Positions 55,271 to 63,403 of a stretch of 64,000 nt of DNA are shown here, in pieces. The notes beneath the pieces were generated by a model. That model saw nothing but the letters and a program-made list of their open reading frames with translations, was not told where the DNA came from and searched no databases. Origin of the DNA: Williamsia sp. 1135 (GTDB lineage Bacteria > Actinomycetota > Actinomycetes > Mycobacteriales > Mycobacteriaceae); the NCBI RefSeq assembly GCF_002095395.1, contig NZ_MJEI01000085.1, positions 1 to 64,000 of the forward strand, given 5' to 3'. Each line of letters opens with the position of its first letter. Position 1 is the stretch's first letter. The translations under genes were made by a program, and so were the position numbers.

Positions 55271-56191
55271 ATGGTGCCTGCCATCGCCTACTTCGGACCA
55301 TCCGGGACGTTCACCGAGATGGCGCTCGACCAGTTGCTCGCGCAGAACGCATGGCTCACCGACCAGGGCCCCGCCGAGCGGATCAGCGCCAGCAGTCCCG
55401 CCGGAACCGTGACCCTTGTCCGCGAGGGGCGCGCCGATTACGGCTGCGTACCGATAGAAAGCTCCATCGAAGGGTCGGTATCTGCGACGCTGGACGCCTT
55501 GATCAAGGGGTCGCGAGTACAGATCTTCGCCGAGACCGTGCTGGACATCGCGTTCACGCTCGCCGCTCGCGAACACCTCGACGCGGCGGACATCCGGACC
55601 ATCGCGGCGTATCCGGTGGCGTCGGCGCAGGTCCGTGAGACGCTCGAACAACGCTTTCCGGCCGCGCAGGTGGTCACCAGCGCCTCCAATGCCGCGGCCG
55701 CCCAGGATGTCGCGGCCGGCCGGGCCGACGCTGCCCTGACCACGGCGCTGGCGGCTCGTTTGAACCAATTGCTGGAGCTGGCAACAGGACTCGCCGATTC
55801 ACCCGACGCCAACACCCGCTTCGTGCTCGTCGGCAGACCGGGACCGGTGCCACCTCGCACGGGTCAGGACCGCACGTCGGTCACGCTCGACCTCCCGAAC
55901 GTCCCAGGGTCGTTGATGTCTGCGATGTACGAATTCGCCTCGCGCAACATCGATCTGACGAGAATCGAATCCCGGCCCCGACGTACCGGCGGATTCTTCT
56001 TCAACCTCGACGTCGTCGGGCACCTGGACGATCCGCCCATCGCGGAGGCGCTCGGCGCGCTGCATCGCCGCGCCACCGCGATGCATTTCCTGGGGTCATG
56101 GCCGTCGGCCCGATCGAACGGGACCCCGCCGCCCCGCCACGACGAATCCGACAGATGGCTCGAATCGATTCGGCTGGGGAAGGACCGATGA
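55271..56191 (+). CDS. pheA: prephenate dehydratase
   Basis: A 306-aa enzyme making phenylpyruvate from prephenate in phenylalanine synthesis. The PDT domain covers residues 1-185 (IAYFGPSGTFTEMAL, CVPIESSIEGSV, and the catalytic TRF motif in DANTRFVLVG). An ACT domain follows (NVPGSLMSAMYEFASRNIDLTRIESRP), with the ESRP Phe-binding motif for feedback inhibition. Start: ATG 55271, or GTG 55274, which lies 6 nt after TAATCT and would suit a leaderless mRNA. It overlaps the next gene (ATGA). Confidence 0.96.
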   Translation: MVPAIAYFGPSGTFTEMALDQLLAQNAWLTDQGPAERISASSPAGTVTLVREGRADYGCVPIESSIEGSVSATLDALIKGSRVQIFAETVLDIAFTLAAREHLDAADIRTIAAYPVASAQVRETLEQRFPAAQVVTSASNAAAAQDVAAGRADAALTTALAARLNQLLELATGLADSPDANTRFVLVGRPGPVPPRTGQDRTSVTLDLPNVPGSLMSAMYEFASRNIDLTRIESRPRRTGGFFFNLDVVGHLDDPPIAEALGALHRRATAMHFLGSWPSARSNGTPPPRHDESDRWLESIRLGKDR

Positions 56192-56850
56192 GCACGCTGC
56201 ACCTGGTCCGACATGGTGAGACCACGTCGAATGTGTTGCAACGTCTGGACACGGCGTTACCGGGGGCCGGACTCACCGACTTCGGGGCCCGCCAGGCTGC
56301 CCGCTACGCACTCGAGCGTCCCGACGCCGGGACGCCGATCCTGATCTCGTCGGCAGCCCGGCGCGCCCAGCAGACCGCCGAATTGATCGGATCGGTGTGG
56401 GGCGTCCCGAACGAAGTCCGCGACGGACTGTTCGAGGTGCAGGTGGGCGACCTGGAGGACCAGACCTCCGAGGATGCGCACAAGGTGTTCGGGGCCACGG
56501 TCCGCAGCTGGTTCTCCGGCGACACCGCGGTGCGGATCCCGGGTGGCGAGTCGCTCGACGACGTCTACGCCCGCTATCTGCCGGTGATCGATGCGATCGC
56601 GGAGGAGTATTTGTCCGGGCCGAACGCCCGCGAGGTGCACCTGGTGAGCCATGGCGCCGCGATCAGGCTCGTCGCTGCGCATCTGGTCGGCATGCCTGCC
56701 GAGTTCGCGCTGGCACATCACCTGAAGAACACTGGTTCCATCGAGCTCACCCGCACGCCGGACGGGTGGACCTGCGAGCGCTGGGGCCAGGAACTGCCCC
56801 CGTTCCACACCGACGACGAGCCCGAGTTGGCCCGCGACCCGATGGGTTAG
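56188..56850 (+). CDS. histidine phosphatase family protein (phosphoglycerate-mutase-like)
   Basis: A 220-aa acid-phosphatase-like enzyme. Catalytic His9 is in LVRHGETTSN and the second His in VHLVSHGAAIRLV. The middle carries LFEVQVGDLEDQTSED with the acid residue. Whether it is a mutase, a sugar phosphatase or another phosphatase is not clear from motifs. M. tuberculosis Rv3837c occupies the same position after pheA. The ATG overlaps the pheA stop by 4 nt. Confidence 0.9.
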   Translation: MSTLHLVRHGETTSNVLQRLDTALPGAGLTDFGARQAARYALERPDAGTPILISSAARRAQQTAELIGSVWGVPNEVRDGLFEVQVGDLEDQTSEDAHKVFGATVRSWFSGDTAVRIPGGESLDDVYARYLPVIDAIAEEYLSGPNAREVHLVSHGAAIRLVAAHLVGMPAEFALAHHLKNTGSIELTRTPDGWTCERWGQELPPFHTDDEPELARDPMG

Positions 56851-56863
56851 CGGGTCGGGCCGG

Positions 56864-57214
56864 TCAGCCCCAGCCGTTGGCGTGGAGCCAGTCGTCGGAG
56901 ATGCCGAAGTGGTGCGCTATCTCGTGCACCACGGTGATCGCCACCTCTGAGACCACCTGCTCGTCGTCATCGCACATGTCGAGAATCGGTTCGCGATAGA
57001 TCGTGATGGTGTCGGGCAACGTGCCGCCGTAGTGGCTGTCGCGTTCGGTGAGAGCAATGCCGAAGTAGAGCCCGAGCAGATCGGGCTCTTCCTCGTTGTG
57101 CGGTTCCACCAGGATCACGACGTTGTTCATCGCCGCGGCGAGTTCTTCGGGGATGGTGTCGAGCGCGTCGGAGACCAGCTCGTCGAACGCTTTGTCCGAC
57201 ATGACAACCGGCAT
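56864..57214 (-). CDS. metallopeptidase, zincin fold (DUF1025 type)
   Basis: A 116-aa minimal zinc protease: helix 1 (FDELVSDALDTIPEEL), strands (NVVILVEPH; LLGLYFGIALTERD; DTITIYREPIL) and the zinc motif HEIAH at His97-His101. Substrate unknown; such proteins are conserved in actinobacteria. ATG 57214 has GGAGG 7 nt upstream, inside the end of the septum-formation gene, so the two are coupled. Confidence 0.87.
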   Translation of the reverse strand: MPVVMSDKAFDELVSDALDTIPEELAAAMNNVVILVEPHNEEEPDLLGLYFGIALTERDSHYGGTLPDTITIYREPILDMCDDDEQVVSEVAITVVHEIAHHFGISDDWLHANGWG

Positions 57215-57217
57215 CGA

Positions 57218-58321
57218 TCAGCCTCCGCCGCCACCGGCGGGTGCCGGCGTCTCGAGAGGGTTGGCCTCGACACCGGGGGGCAGCGGAACCGGGGTGGGAT
57301 TGAGTCGGCCCGGTGGCTCGGCCGGTGGTGGGATGGGCACCGCTCCGTTGATCAGCAGGTTGCCCTTCGCATCTCCGACGAGCGTCGCGAATCCGCCCTG
57401 ATCGGGTAGGCCGATGTAGCACACGACTTTTCGGCTACCGGCCAGCCAACTGGTCTCGGTCAGGGTGGACCACTGCAGGTTGAGCGTCGTCTGGTCGAGT
57501 TTGTCGTTGCCGCCGAGGTACTGATCGGTGACACCGGGGCAGGTCGACTGCAGGTAGGTGTTCTGCTCGTCTACGTTCGGCCAGGGTGAACCGGCAGGCC
57601 CGTATTTAAGGCCGAGGTCGATCACCGCGGTCACCTGGAACGAATGGGGTTCGGAGCAATCGACGGGATCGGTCGGCTTGCGGGTCTCCATATCGATCCC
57701 GATACAGGTCCCCGACGGCCACTGCTGGGACTGATCCTGATCGCGGACGTGACCGAGGAACGGCTTCAGCGTGCCGGTGGTACCGGACAGCTGCAAACCG
57801 CATCGCAGGGTGCGTTCGCCCTCCGCCCATTGTTCGGCGGACGGGTACATCAACCCGATCGAGAACCGCCCCGCCGGGTCGAGCTTGCCGCCGAGGTAGG
57901 TGTTGACCACCACTGGGCAGTGTTCGTCACGGATGATGGTGAACTGCTCCGGGCCCGGCCACGGGGCGTCCTCGCCGAACTGGATCCCCGGGTAAGCCGC
58001 GGTGTCGACGGCGCCCGCGACCTCGAACATGTGCTCCTGGGTGCAATCGACCAGCGACTGACTTGTCGGGAGTTCTTCGGGCCAGGTCAGGCAGTCGCCT
58101 GCTGCGGATTCGGTGAAAGGCGTGGACTTCGTCGACGCCTTGGCGTCGCCGATCTCGTCGCCCTTGACCGTGCCGGCGTCGTTGAATCCACCGATCAGTG
58201 CGACCACTCCGGCGCAGATCACCGCGCCTACCAGCACCGCAGCGAGCAGCACGCGCACCGGATGCCGTGCTGCCGCCAGGGCCAGGCGTTCTCGCTGTCC
58301 TCCACTGTCAATCATCGGCAT
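57218..58321 (-). CDS. septum-formation family membrane-anchored protein
   Basis: A 367-aa protein, match of M. tuberculosis Rv3835 by position. One N-terminal membrane helix (VRVLLAAVLVGAVICAGVVALIGG) is followed by an external region with two similar halves, each with paired Cys (GDCLTWPEEL...DCTQEHMFEVAG and GTCIGIDMETR...DCSEPHSFQVTA). This repeated Cys/His pattern is the Septum_form domain. The Pro/Gly-rich tail ends in a Gly run. Its role is unproven beyond the family name. Confidence 0.85.
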   Translation of the reverse strand: MPMIDSGGQRERLALAAARHPVRVLLAAVLVGAVICAGVVALIGGFNDAGTVKGDEIGDAKASTKSTPFTESAAGDCLTWPEELPTSQSLVDCTQEHMFEVAGAVDTAAYPGIQFGEDAPWPGPEQFTIIRDEHCPVVVNTYLGGKLDPAGRFSIGLMYPSAEQWAEGERTLRCGLQLSGTTGTLKPFLGHVRDQDQSQQWPSGTCIGIDMETRKPTDPVDCSEPHSFQVTAVIDLGLKYGPAGSPWPNVDEQNTYLQSTCPGVTDQYLGGNDKLDQTTLNLQWSTLTETSWLAGSRKVVCYIGLPDQGGFATLVGDAKGNLLINGAVPIPPPAEPPGRLNPTPVPLPPGVEANPLETPAPAGGGGG

Positions 58322-58424
58322 CCATAATGCCCTGGTGGCGCTCCCCGGCGGCGGAATGGGCCCTAGTTGTTGCGAGACGGCAGGTTGTTGACGTCCGGCC
58401 TACACGGTCGCCCAAAGATCATCC

Positions 58425-58883
58425 CTACTCGTTGTCACGTATGACTTCGGTTGAGTCGACGTCGACCGCGTGACCGTGAGCGTCGGTCGGGCGCAGTCGG
58501 CCTAATCGGTTGCCGCTCTCGTCCACGAGAGCGGAGTGCGCTTCATCGTCGGCGAACGCGTGTCGCTCGCCCCACTGACGCATTGCCACGATGACCGTGA
58601 AGAGGTCGCGGCCCGCATCAGTGAGGACGTAGACCTGGCGGCGTCCGGAGATCGCCGTCTCTCGCTCGAGGATGCCGTGATCGATGAGGCGGCGAAGCCG
58701 GTCGGTGAGAATGTTGCGCGCGACCCCGGTGCGTTGCTGGAAATCGGTGAACGACCGCACGTTGTCCATCGCGTCGCGAATGATCAGCAGGCTCCACCGG
58801 TCTCCGACGAGGTCGAGCGTCCGCGCGACTGGGCACGTGGGGTCGGTCCAGGTCACGTCGTCACCGTTTACCACTTGGTTCAT
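58425..58883 (-). CDS. HxlR-family transcriptional regulator
   Basis: A 152-aa winged-helix regulator. CPVARTLDLVGDRWSLLIIRD is the HxlR signature with the redox/ligand Cys, followed by FQQRTGVARNILTDRLRRLIDHGILER and the wing GRRQVYVLTDAG. It probably represses the divergent MFS gene and itself through the palindrome at 58930-58954. ATG 58883 has GGGAGG 4-5 nt before it; an upstream in-frame start at 58916 lacks one. Confidence 0.9.
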   Translation of the reverse strand: MNQVVNGDDVTWTDPTCPVARTLDLVGDRWSLLIIRDAMDNVRSFTDFQQRTGVARNILTDRLRRLIDHGILERETAISGRRQVYVLTDAGRDLFTVIVAMRQWGERHAFADDEAHSALVDESGNRLGRLRPTDAHGHAVDVDSTEVIRDNE

Positions 58884-58929
58884 CACGCCTCCCGATGGGT
58901 TGCAGATCGAAACCATTTTGCCATACTGA

Positions 58930-58954
58930 AATCAGTTGCAAATTGCTACTGATT
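58930..58954. promoter_or_regulatory. 25-bp near-perfect palindrome, HxlR operator
   Basis: Outer arms AATCAGT (58930-58936) and ACTGATT (58948-58954) are perfect, and inner arms GCAA/TTGC are also symmetric. Only the centre base and one symmetric pair break the dyad (22 of 25 positions). It ends 9 bp before the MFS start and covers where its promoter and ribosome site must begin, so a bound dimer would block it. Confidence 0.8.
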
Positions 58955-58963
58955 GGAGATGGT

Positions 58964-60184
58964 GTGAAACTCACGCATGGCCTGAGGCTGCTACTCGCGA
59001 TGGTCTGCTCGGTCGCTGTCGCGACGATCTACGTTGCCCAGCCAGTGCTCGCGCAGATCGGGCAAGACCTAGGAGTGCCCGAGTCCGACCTGGGATGGAT
59101 CGTGGCAACTGGACAGATCGGCTATCTGGCCGGGTTGGCTGTCCTCGTTCCCCTGGGGGACATGCTGGACCGGCGCAAGCTCATTGCGGGCCAACTCATT
59201 CTCGCCGCAATCGGCATGCTGGTGGCCGCAGTCTCTCCAGCCTTGTGGCTGTTGCTCATCGGTCTCGCCGCGACGGGGCTGTTCGCTGTCATCGTGCAAA
59301 CCACCGTCGCATTCGCTGCTGATCTGTCGACGCCGGCGGAGCGTGGTCGCACGCTCGGAATCGTCACCTCCGGGGTCATCATCGGAATTCTCGGGGCCCG
59401 AGTCCTGGCCGGGGTTCTCGCCGACCTGTGGGGGTGGCGAAGCATCTACATCACGCTCATGCTGCTTCTTGTCGTGCTCTCGATCGCGGTACTGAAGCAG
59501 CTGCCGGCAGACCACCGGTCGAATCGCAGGACCTACGGAGACGTGCTGACCTCATTCGGGCACCTCTTTCGCGAGCCGCTGTTCATCTCGCGCGGGATGA
59601 TCGCGTTCTTCCTCTTCGCTTCCTTCGGCACGCTCTGGAGCGCACTCGCGCTACCACTGGCTGCCGAACCGTGGCAATTGAGCACGGCGCAGATCGGCTT
59701 GTTCGGAATCGCCGGGCTCGCTGGTGCTCTGGGGGCTGCGCGGGCAGGCCGATGGGCCGACACCGGCCGAGCCAACTCCGTGACCGGTGCTGCGCTGGCA
59801 CTGCTGACCCTGTCCTGGATCGCATCCGGGCAGGCCACCTGGTCGCTCTGGCTGGTCGTGGTCGGTGTCATCGTCCTGGACTTCGCGGTCCAGGCCGTGC
59901 ACGTCAGCAACCAGTCCCTTCTCACCGCCGCCTACTCGGAACAGACCAGCAGCACGATCGGCGGCTACATGATCTTCTACTCGCTGGGCTCCGCCCTCGG
60001 CGCGACCGCCACCACCACGATCTACTCCACGTCAGGGTGGACAGGATGTGCCGTTCTCGGCGCAAGCTTCGCCCTCTGCGGACTACTCACCTGGGTGCTC
60101 GGCCGGCGCACGGTCACGAAAACGCGATACGACGCCGCCGGCCACGGATCAGGTCATGCGGGCGCGACATCGAAGGCAGGCTGA
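58964..60184 (+). CDS. MFS transporter (drug/metabolite efflux type)
   Basis: A 406-aa 12-helix major-facilitator protein. The loop 2-3 motif is PLGDMLDRRKLI (normally GxLaDrxGrr), and the motif A-like region after helix 8 reads ARAGRWADTGRAN. It resembles the YdhP/Bcr efflux group. GTG 58964 has GGAG 5 nt upstream. Controlled by the divergent HxlR regulator, it probably exports a toxic compound sensed by that regulator. The pair is absent from the M. tuberculosis version of this locus as I recall it. Confidence 0.9.
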   Translation: MKLTHGLRLLLAMVCSVAVATIYVAQPVLAQIGQDLGVPESDLGWIVATGQIGYLAGLAVLVPLGDMLDRRKLIAGQLILAAIGMLVAAVSPALWLLLIGLAATGLFAVIVQTTVAFAADLSTPAERGRTLGIVTSGVIIGILGARVLAGVLADLWGWRSIYITLMLLLVVLSIAVLKQLPADHRSNRRTYGDVLTSFGHLFREPLFISRGMIAFFLFASFGTLWSALALPLAAEPWQLSTAQIGLFGIAGLAGALGAARAGRWADTGRANSVTGAALALLTLSWIASGQATWSLWLVVVGVIVLDFAVQAVHVSNQSLLTAAYSEQTSSTIGGYMIFYSLGSALGATATTTIYSTSGWTGCAVLGASFALCGLLTWVLGRRTVTKTRYDAAGHGSGHAGATSKAG

Positions 60185-60255
60185 GGATGGTCCATCCGAA
60201 TGCGCCGCGGTCGTACACCTAGTGTCGGTCGGCGCTCGGCATTATCGTCTGACGC

Positions 60256-60672
60256 ATGGCAATCGACGGCACAGGCGAGGTACCGGCAAACGGGTCCCCC
60301 AGCGAGGACGTGGCAGAACTCGCGGGCCGGATGTTCGAGATGGCCCGTGCGGGGGACGCGGCGCTCATCGACTACGTGAAGGCCGGAGTACCGGTGAACC
60401 TGACCAACCAGGCGGGCGACACCATCTTGATGCTCTCGGCCTACCACGGTCACGCGCAGGTGGTGTCGGGGCTGATCGAGCTCGGCGCGGACGTCAACCG
60501 GCCCAACGACAAAGAACAGACCCCACTCGCCGGCGCGGTGTTCAAGTCGCACGACGAGGTGGTGGCAGCGCTTGTCGCGGGGGGTGCGGATCCCGACGCC
60601 GGTCACCCGACGGCGCGCGATGCGGCGTCCATGTTCGGGCGCGAGGACTACCTGGGTTTGCTCGACAAGTAG
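60256..60672 (+). CDS. ankyrin-repeat protein
   Basis: A 138-aa protein of three or four ankyrin repeats: [67 protein letters not shown], then a degenerate end. It should mediate protein-protein contacts; small ankyrin proteins of this kind in other bacteria protect catalase. ATG 60256 follows TATCGT by 7 nt (leaderless). serS starts 10 bp after its stop but has its own -10-like element. Confidence 0.85.
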   Translation: MAIDGTGEVPANGSPSEDVAELAGRMFEMARAGDAALIDYVKAGVPVNLTNQAGDTILMLSAYHGHAQVVSGLIELGADVNRPNDKEQTPLAGAVFKSHDEVVAALVAGGADPDAGHPTARDAASMFGREDYLGLLDK

Positions 60673-60682
60673 GGTTTCTTCC

Positions 60683-61939
60683 GTGATCGACCTGAAGATT
60701 TTGCGTGATAACCCTGATCTGGTCCGCGCGTCTCAGCGGACCCGCGGCGAGGACCCCGCGTTGGTGGATGTGCTGCTCGAAGCAGACACCGCTCGGCGTG
60801 CCGCGATCGTGGAGGCCGATCAGCTGAGGTCGCAGCAGAAGGATCTCGGCAAGCTGATCGGTAAAGCCCCGGCCGACGAGAAGCAGGCGCTCCTGGCGAA
60901 GGGCAAGGAGTTCTCCGAGCAGGTCAAGGCCGCGAACGCACGTGAGGCGGCTGCCGACGAGCAGATGAACGCCGCGCACCGGGCCATCAACAACATCGTG
61001 GCGCCGCAAGCGCCTGCCGGCGGCGAGCAGGACTTCAACCTTCTCGAGACGATCGGCGAACCGACCGTCATCGAGAATCCGAAGGATCATCTCGAGCTCG
61101 GCGAGAGCCTGGGACTGCTCGACATGGAACGCGGCGCCAAGGTTTCGGGTTCGCGGTTCTACTTCCTCACCGGAGCCGGAGCCATGCTGCAACTCGGGCT
61201 CCTTCAGCTCGCTGCACAGAAAGCCACCGCCAACGGATTCACGGTGATGATCCCGCCGGTGCTCGTGCGGCGAGAGGTGATGGAGGGCACCGGATTTTTG
61301 GGCGCGCATGCGGCAGAGGTCTACCACCTGCCGGACGACGACCTGTTCCTCGTGGGGACCTCCGAGGTGCCGATGGCCGGCTACCACATGAACGAGATCC
61401 TGGACCTGTCCGCGGGCCCCAAGCGCTACGCGGGCTGGTCGAGCTGCTTCCGTCGAGAAGCGGGTAGCTACGGCAAGGACACCCGGGGGATCATCCGGGT
61501 CCACCAGTTCGACAAGGTCGAGGGGTTCATCTACTGCCGCCCGGAAGACGCCGAGGCGGAACACGACAAACTGCTCGGCTGGCAGAAAGAGATGCTGGCC
61601 GCGATCGACGTGCCCTACCGCGTGATCGATGTCGCCGGAGGCGATCTCGGCTCGTCGGCCGCCCGCAAGTTCGACTGCGAGGCCTGGGTTCCCACCCAGA
61701 ACACCTACCGGGAGCTGACGTCCACGTCGAACTGCACCACCTACCAGGCTCGCCGGCTGCAGGTCCGGTACCGAGGTGACAACGGAAAGCCACAGGTTGC
61801 GGCGACCCTCAACGGCACGCTGGCCACCACACGGTGGATCGTCGCCATCCTGGAGAACCATCAGCAACCCGACGGCAGCGTCCGGGTTCCGGCGGCGTTG
61901 GTGCCGTTCGTCGGCACAGATGTTCTGACACCGACATAA
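60683..61939 (+). CDS. serS: seryl-tRNA synthetase
   Basis: A 418-aa class II synthetase charging tRNA-Ser. The N-terminal arm is a long antiparallel coiled coil (residues 30-100) that grips the tRNA variable arm. The catalytic core has [16 protein letters not shown], motif 2 [21 protein letters not shown], and motif 3 near [18 protein letters not shown] 60683 follows TAGGGT by 7 nt, and that element overlaps the ankyrin stop codon, so a leaderless promoter is likely. Confidence 0.97.
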   Translation: MIDLKILRDNPDLVRASQRTRGEDPALVDVLLEADTARRAAIVEADQLRSQQKDLGKLIGKAPADEKQALLAKGKEFSEQVKAANAREAAADEQMNAAHRAINNIVAPQAPAGGEQDFNLLETIGEPTVIENPKDHLELGESLGLLDMERGAKVSGSRFYFLTGAGAMLQLGLLQLAAQKATANGFTVMIPPVLVRREVMEGTGFLGAHAAEVYHLPDDDLFLVGTSEVPMAGYHMNEILDLSAGPKRYAGWSSCFRREAGSYGKDTRGIIRVHQFDKVEGFIYCRPEDAEAEHDKLLGWQKEMLAAIDVPYRVIDVAGGDLGSSAARKFDCEAWVPTQNTYRELTSTSNCTTYQARRLQVRYRGDNGKPQVAATLNGTLATTRWIVAILENHQQPDGSVRVPAALVPFVGTDVLTPT

Positions 61940-61946
61940 TCCCCTC

Positions 61947-62882
61947 ATGATCATCGGTATCCTCGCCGCGCTCTTCGCGTGTGTGGCGTACGGCGTCTCG
62001 TCAGTGATGCAGGCCTACGGCGCACGGAAGTCACGGCAGGCCGCGGCCGACCGGGGGGAGGCCGGTTTCGAGACCGAGACCGGCGCGCCGACGATGAAGT
62101 CCACGATCGCTGCGGCGCTGACGGCCGCGTTCATCATCGGCACGATCCTCGACGTGGTCGGGTTCGCCGGCAGCGCCGTCTCGGCCCGGCTCATCCCGCT
62201 CTTCCTGTCCCAGACGATCGTCAGTGCGAACCTCATCATCACCGCGATCCTGGGCATTTTCGTCCTGGGCATCAACCTGCACCGCCGCGACTGGGTCGCG
62301 ATCGCGGTGGTGGTGATCGCCTTGTTCGCGCTGGGGATCTCGGCAGATTCAGAAGGCACCGGTCACGACGCCGAATGGTTCCATTGGGCACTGTTGCTGG
62401 TCACCCTGGCCCTGCTGGCCCTGTCGGTCGGGCTCATCCAATGGCTGGGGTCCCGGGCCGCGATCGCGGCCGGTCTGTGCGCAGGCGCCATGTTCGGCGC
62501 GGTCGCGATCTCGGTCCGGGTCATGCACGGGATCACCGATTTCGACATCGCCGAGATCCTCGCCGACCCGGCCGCGTACGCGCTCGTCGTGTCGGGGATC
62601 GGTGGGTTCTACCTCCATACCGTTGCGCTGCAACTCGGTTCGGTGAACGGTGCGACCGCCGCCCTGGTGGTCGGGGAGACGGTGGTGCCGGGTTTGGTGG
62701 GTATCATCTGGCTCGGTGACAACGCGTTGCCGGGTCGCACGTGGCTGGCCGTACTCGGCTTCGTCTTCGCGGTCGCAGGTGCGATCGCGGTGGCGTGGTC
62801 CGGCGCGGTCGAGGCCAGCGCGCAGGCAGAAGCCGGCGGTTCCGACGGGGCCGCCGCAGGCGGGGAGAAACAGACAGCATGA
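61947..62882 (+). CDS. DMT-superfamily-like membrane protein
   Basis: A 311-aa protein with nine or ten membrane helices, beginning MIIGILAALFACVAYGVSSVMQAYGARKS. The helix pattern and the GETVVPGLVGIIWLGD segment near the end resemble EamA/DMT exporters, but no substrate can be named. It starts 8 bp after serS (CATAAT lies 6 nt before the ATG). The Ala/Gly-rich C-terminus overlaps the next gene (ATGA). Confidence 0.82.
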   Translation: MIIGILAALFACVAYGVSSVMQAYGARKSRQAAADRGEAGFETETGAPTMKSTIAAALTAAFIIGTILDVVGFAGSAVSARLIPLFLSQTIVSANLIITAILGIFVLGINLHRRDWVAIAVVVIALFALGISADSEGTGHDAEWFHWALLLVTLALLALSVGLIQWLGSRAAIAAGLCAGAMFGAVAISVRVMHGITDFDIAEILADPAAYALVVSGIGGFYLHTVALQLGSVNGATAALVVGETVVPGLVGIIWLGDNALPGRTWLAVLGFVFAVAGAIAVAWSGAVEASAQAEAGGSDGAAAGGEKQTA

Positions 62883-63385
62883 ACACGCCGATGTACGACC
62901 GGACCACCAGAATGGTCCGGTTCAAGGAACTGTCGATGCCCATGACACAGGCGCTGGCCGAGCACGCCGAGAGCAGGCAGCTGGTGCTCTCCGACGAGAT
63001 GCCGGCCTGGCTGACGCACAGCGTGAACCTGCCGTCACAGTCGTTACTGGGAAAATTGCTCGGGCACAAGGCCAATCGCACCGACCGCGACAAGGAGCAC
63101 GACGTGCTCGTGGTGCTGCACACCACACACGTCATCATCGTGACCTCGGGAGAGAAACGCGGTACGTCGGCTTTGTCGCTGCCGATCGAACACGCGACGA
63201 TCCGGGTGGGAAGCGCGCTCGAAACGGCCTTCTCGTCGGTTGAGGACGCCGGGTTCACGCTGGGTGGTTTCCCCGGTGATCACGGAAAGTCCGGCACGTT
63301 CTACATCGGGCTGGGGACCGAACCGGCAGGCGCCGAGTGCGCGGAAGCGATCAGAGCTGCGATCACCGACGCGAAGAACCCCTGA
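62879..63385 (+). CDS. conserved hypothetical protein, 168 aa
   Basis: A soluble protein, MNTPMYDRTTRMVRFKELS at the start, with HDVLVVLHTTHVIIVTSGEKRGTSAL (beta hairpins) and a Gly-rich GGFPGDHGKSGTFYIGLG. This looks like a PH-like or bPH-type domain, but I cannot name a family. It is translationally coupled to the membrane protein before it, so it may act with it. No membrane helix or catalytic motif is visible. Confidence 0.75.
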   Translation: MNTPMYDRTTRMVRFKELSMPMTQALAEHAESRQLVLSDEMPAWLTHSVNLPSQSLLGKLLGHKANRTDRDKEHDVLVVLHTTHVIIVTSGEKRGTSALSLPIEHATIRVGSALETAFSSVEDAGFTLGGFPGDHGKSGTFYIGLGTEPAGAECAEAIRAAITDAKNP

Positions 63386-63403
63386 TTTCTCCGAGAACAC
63401 CGA

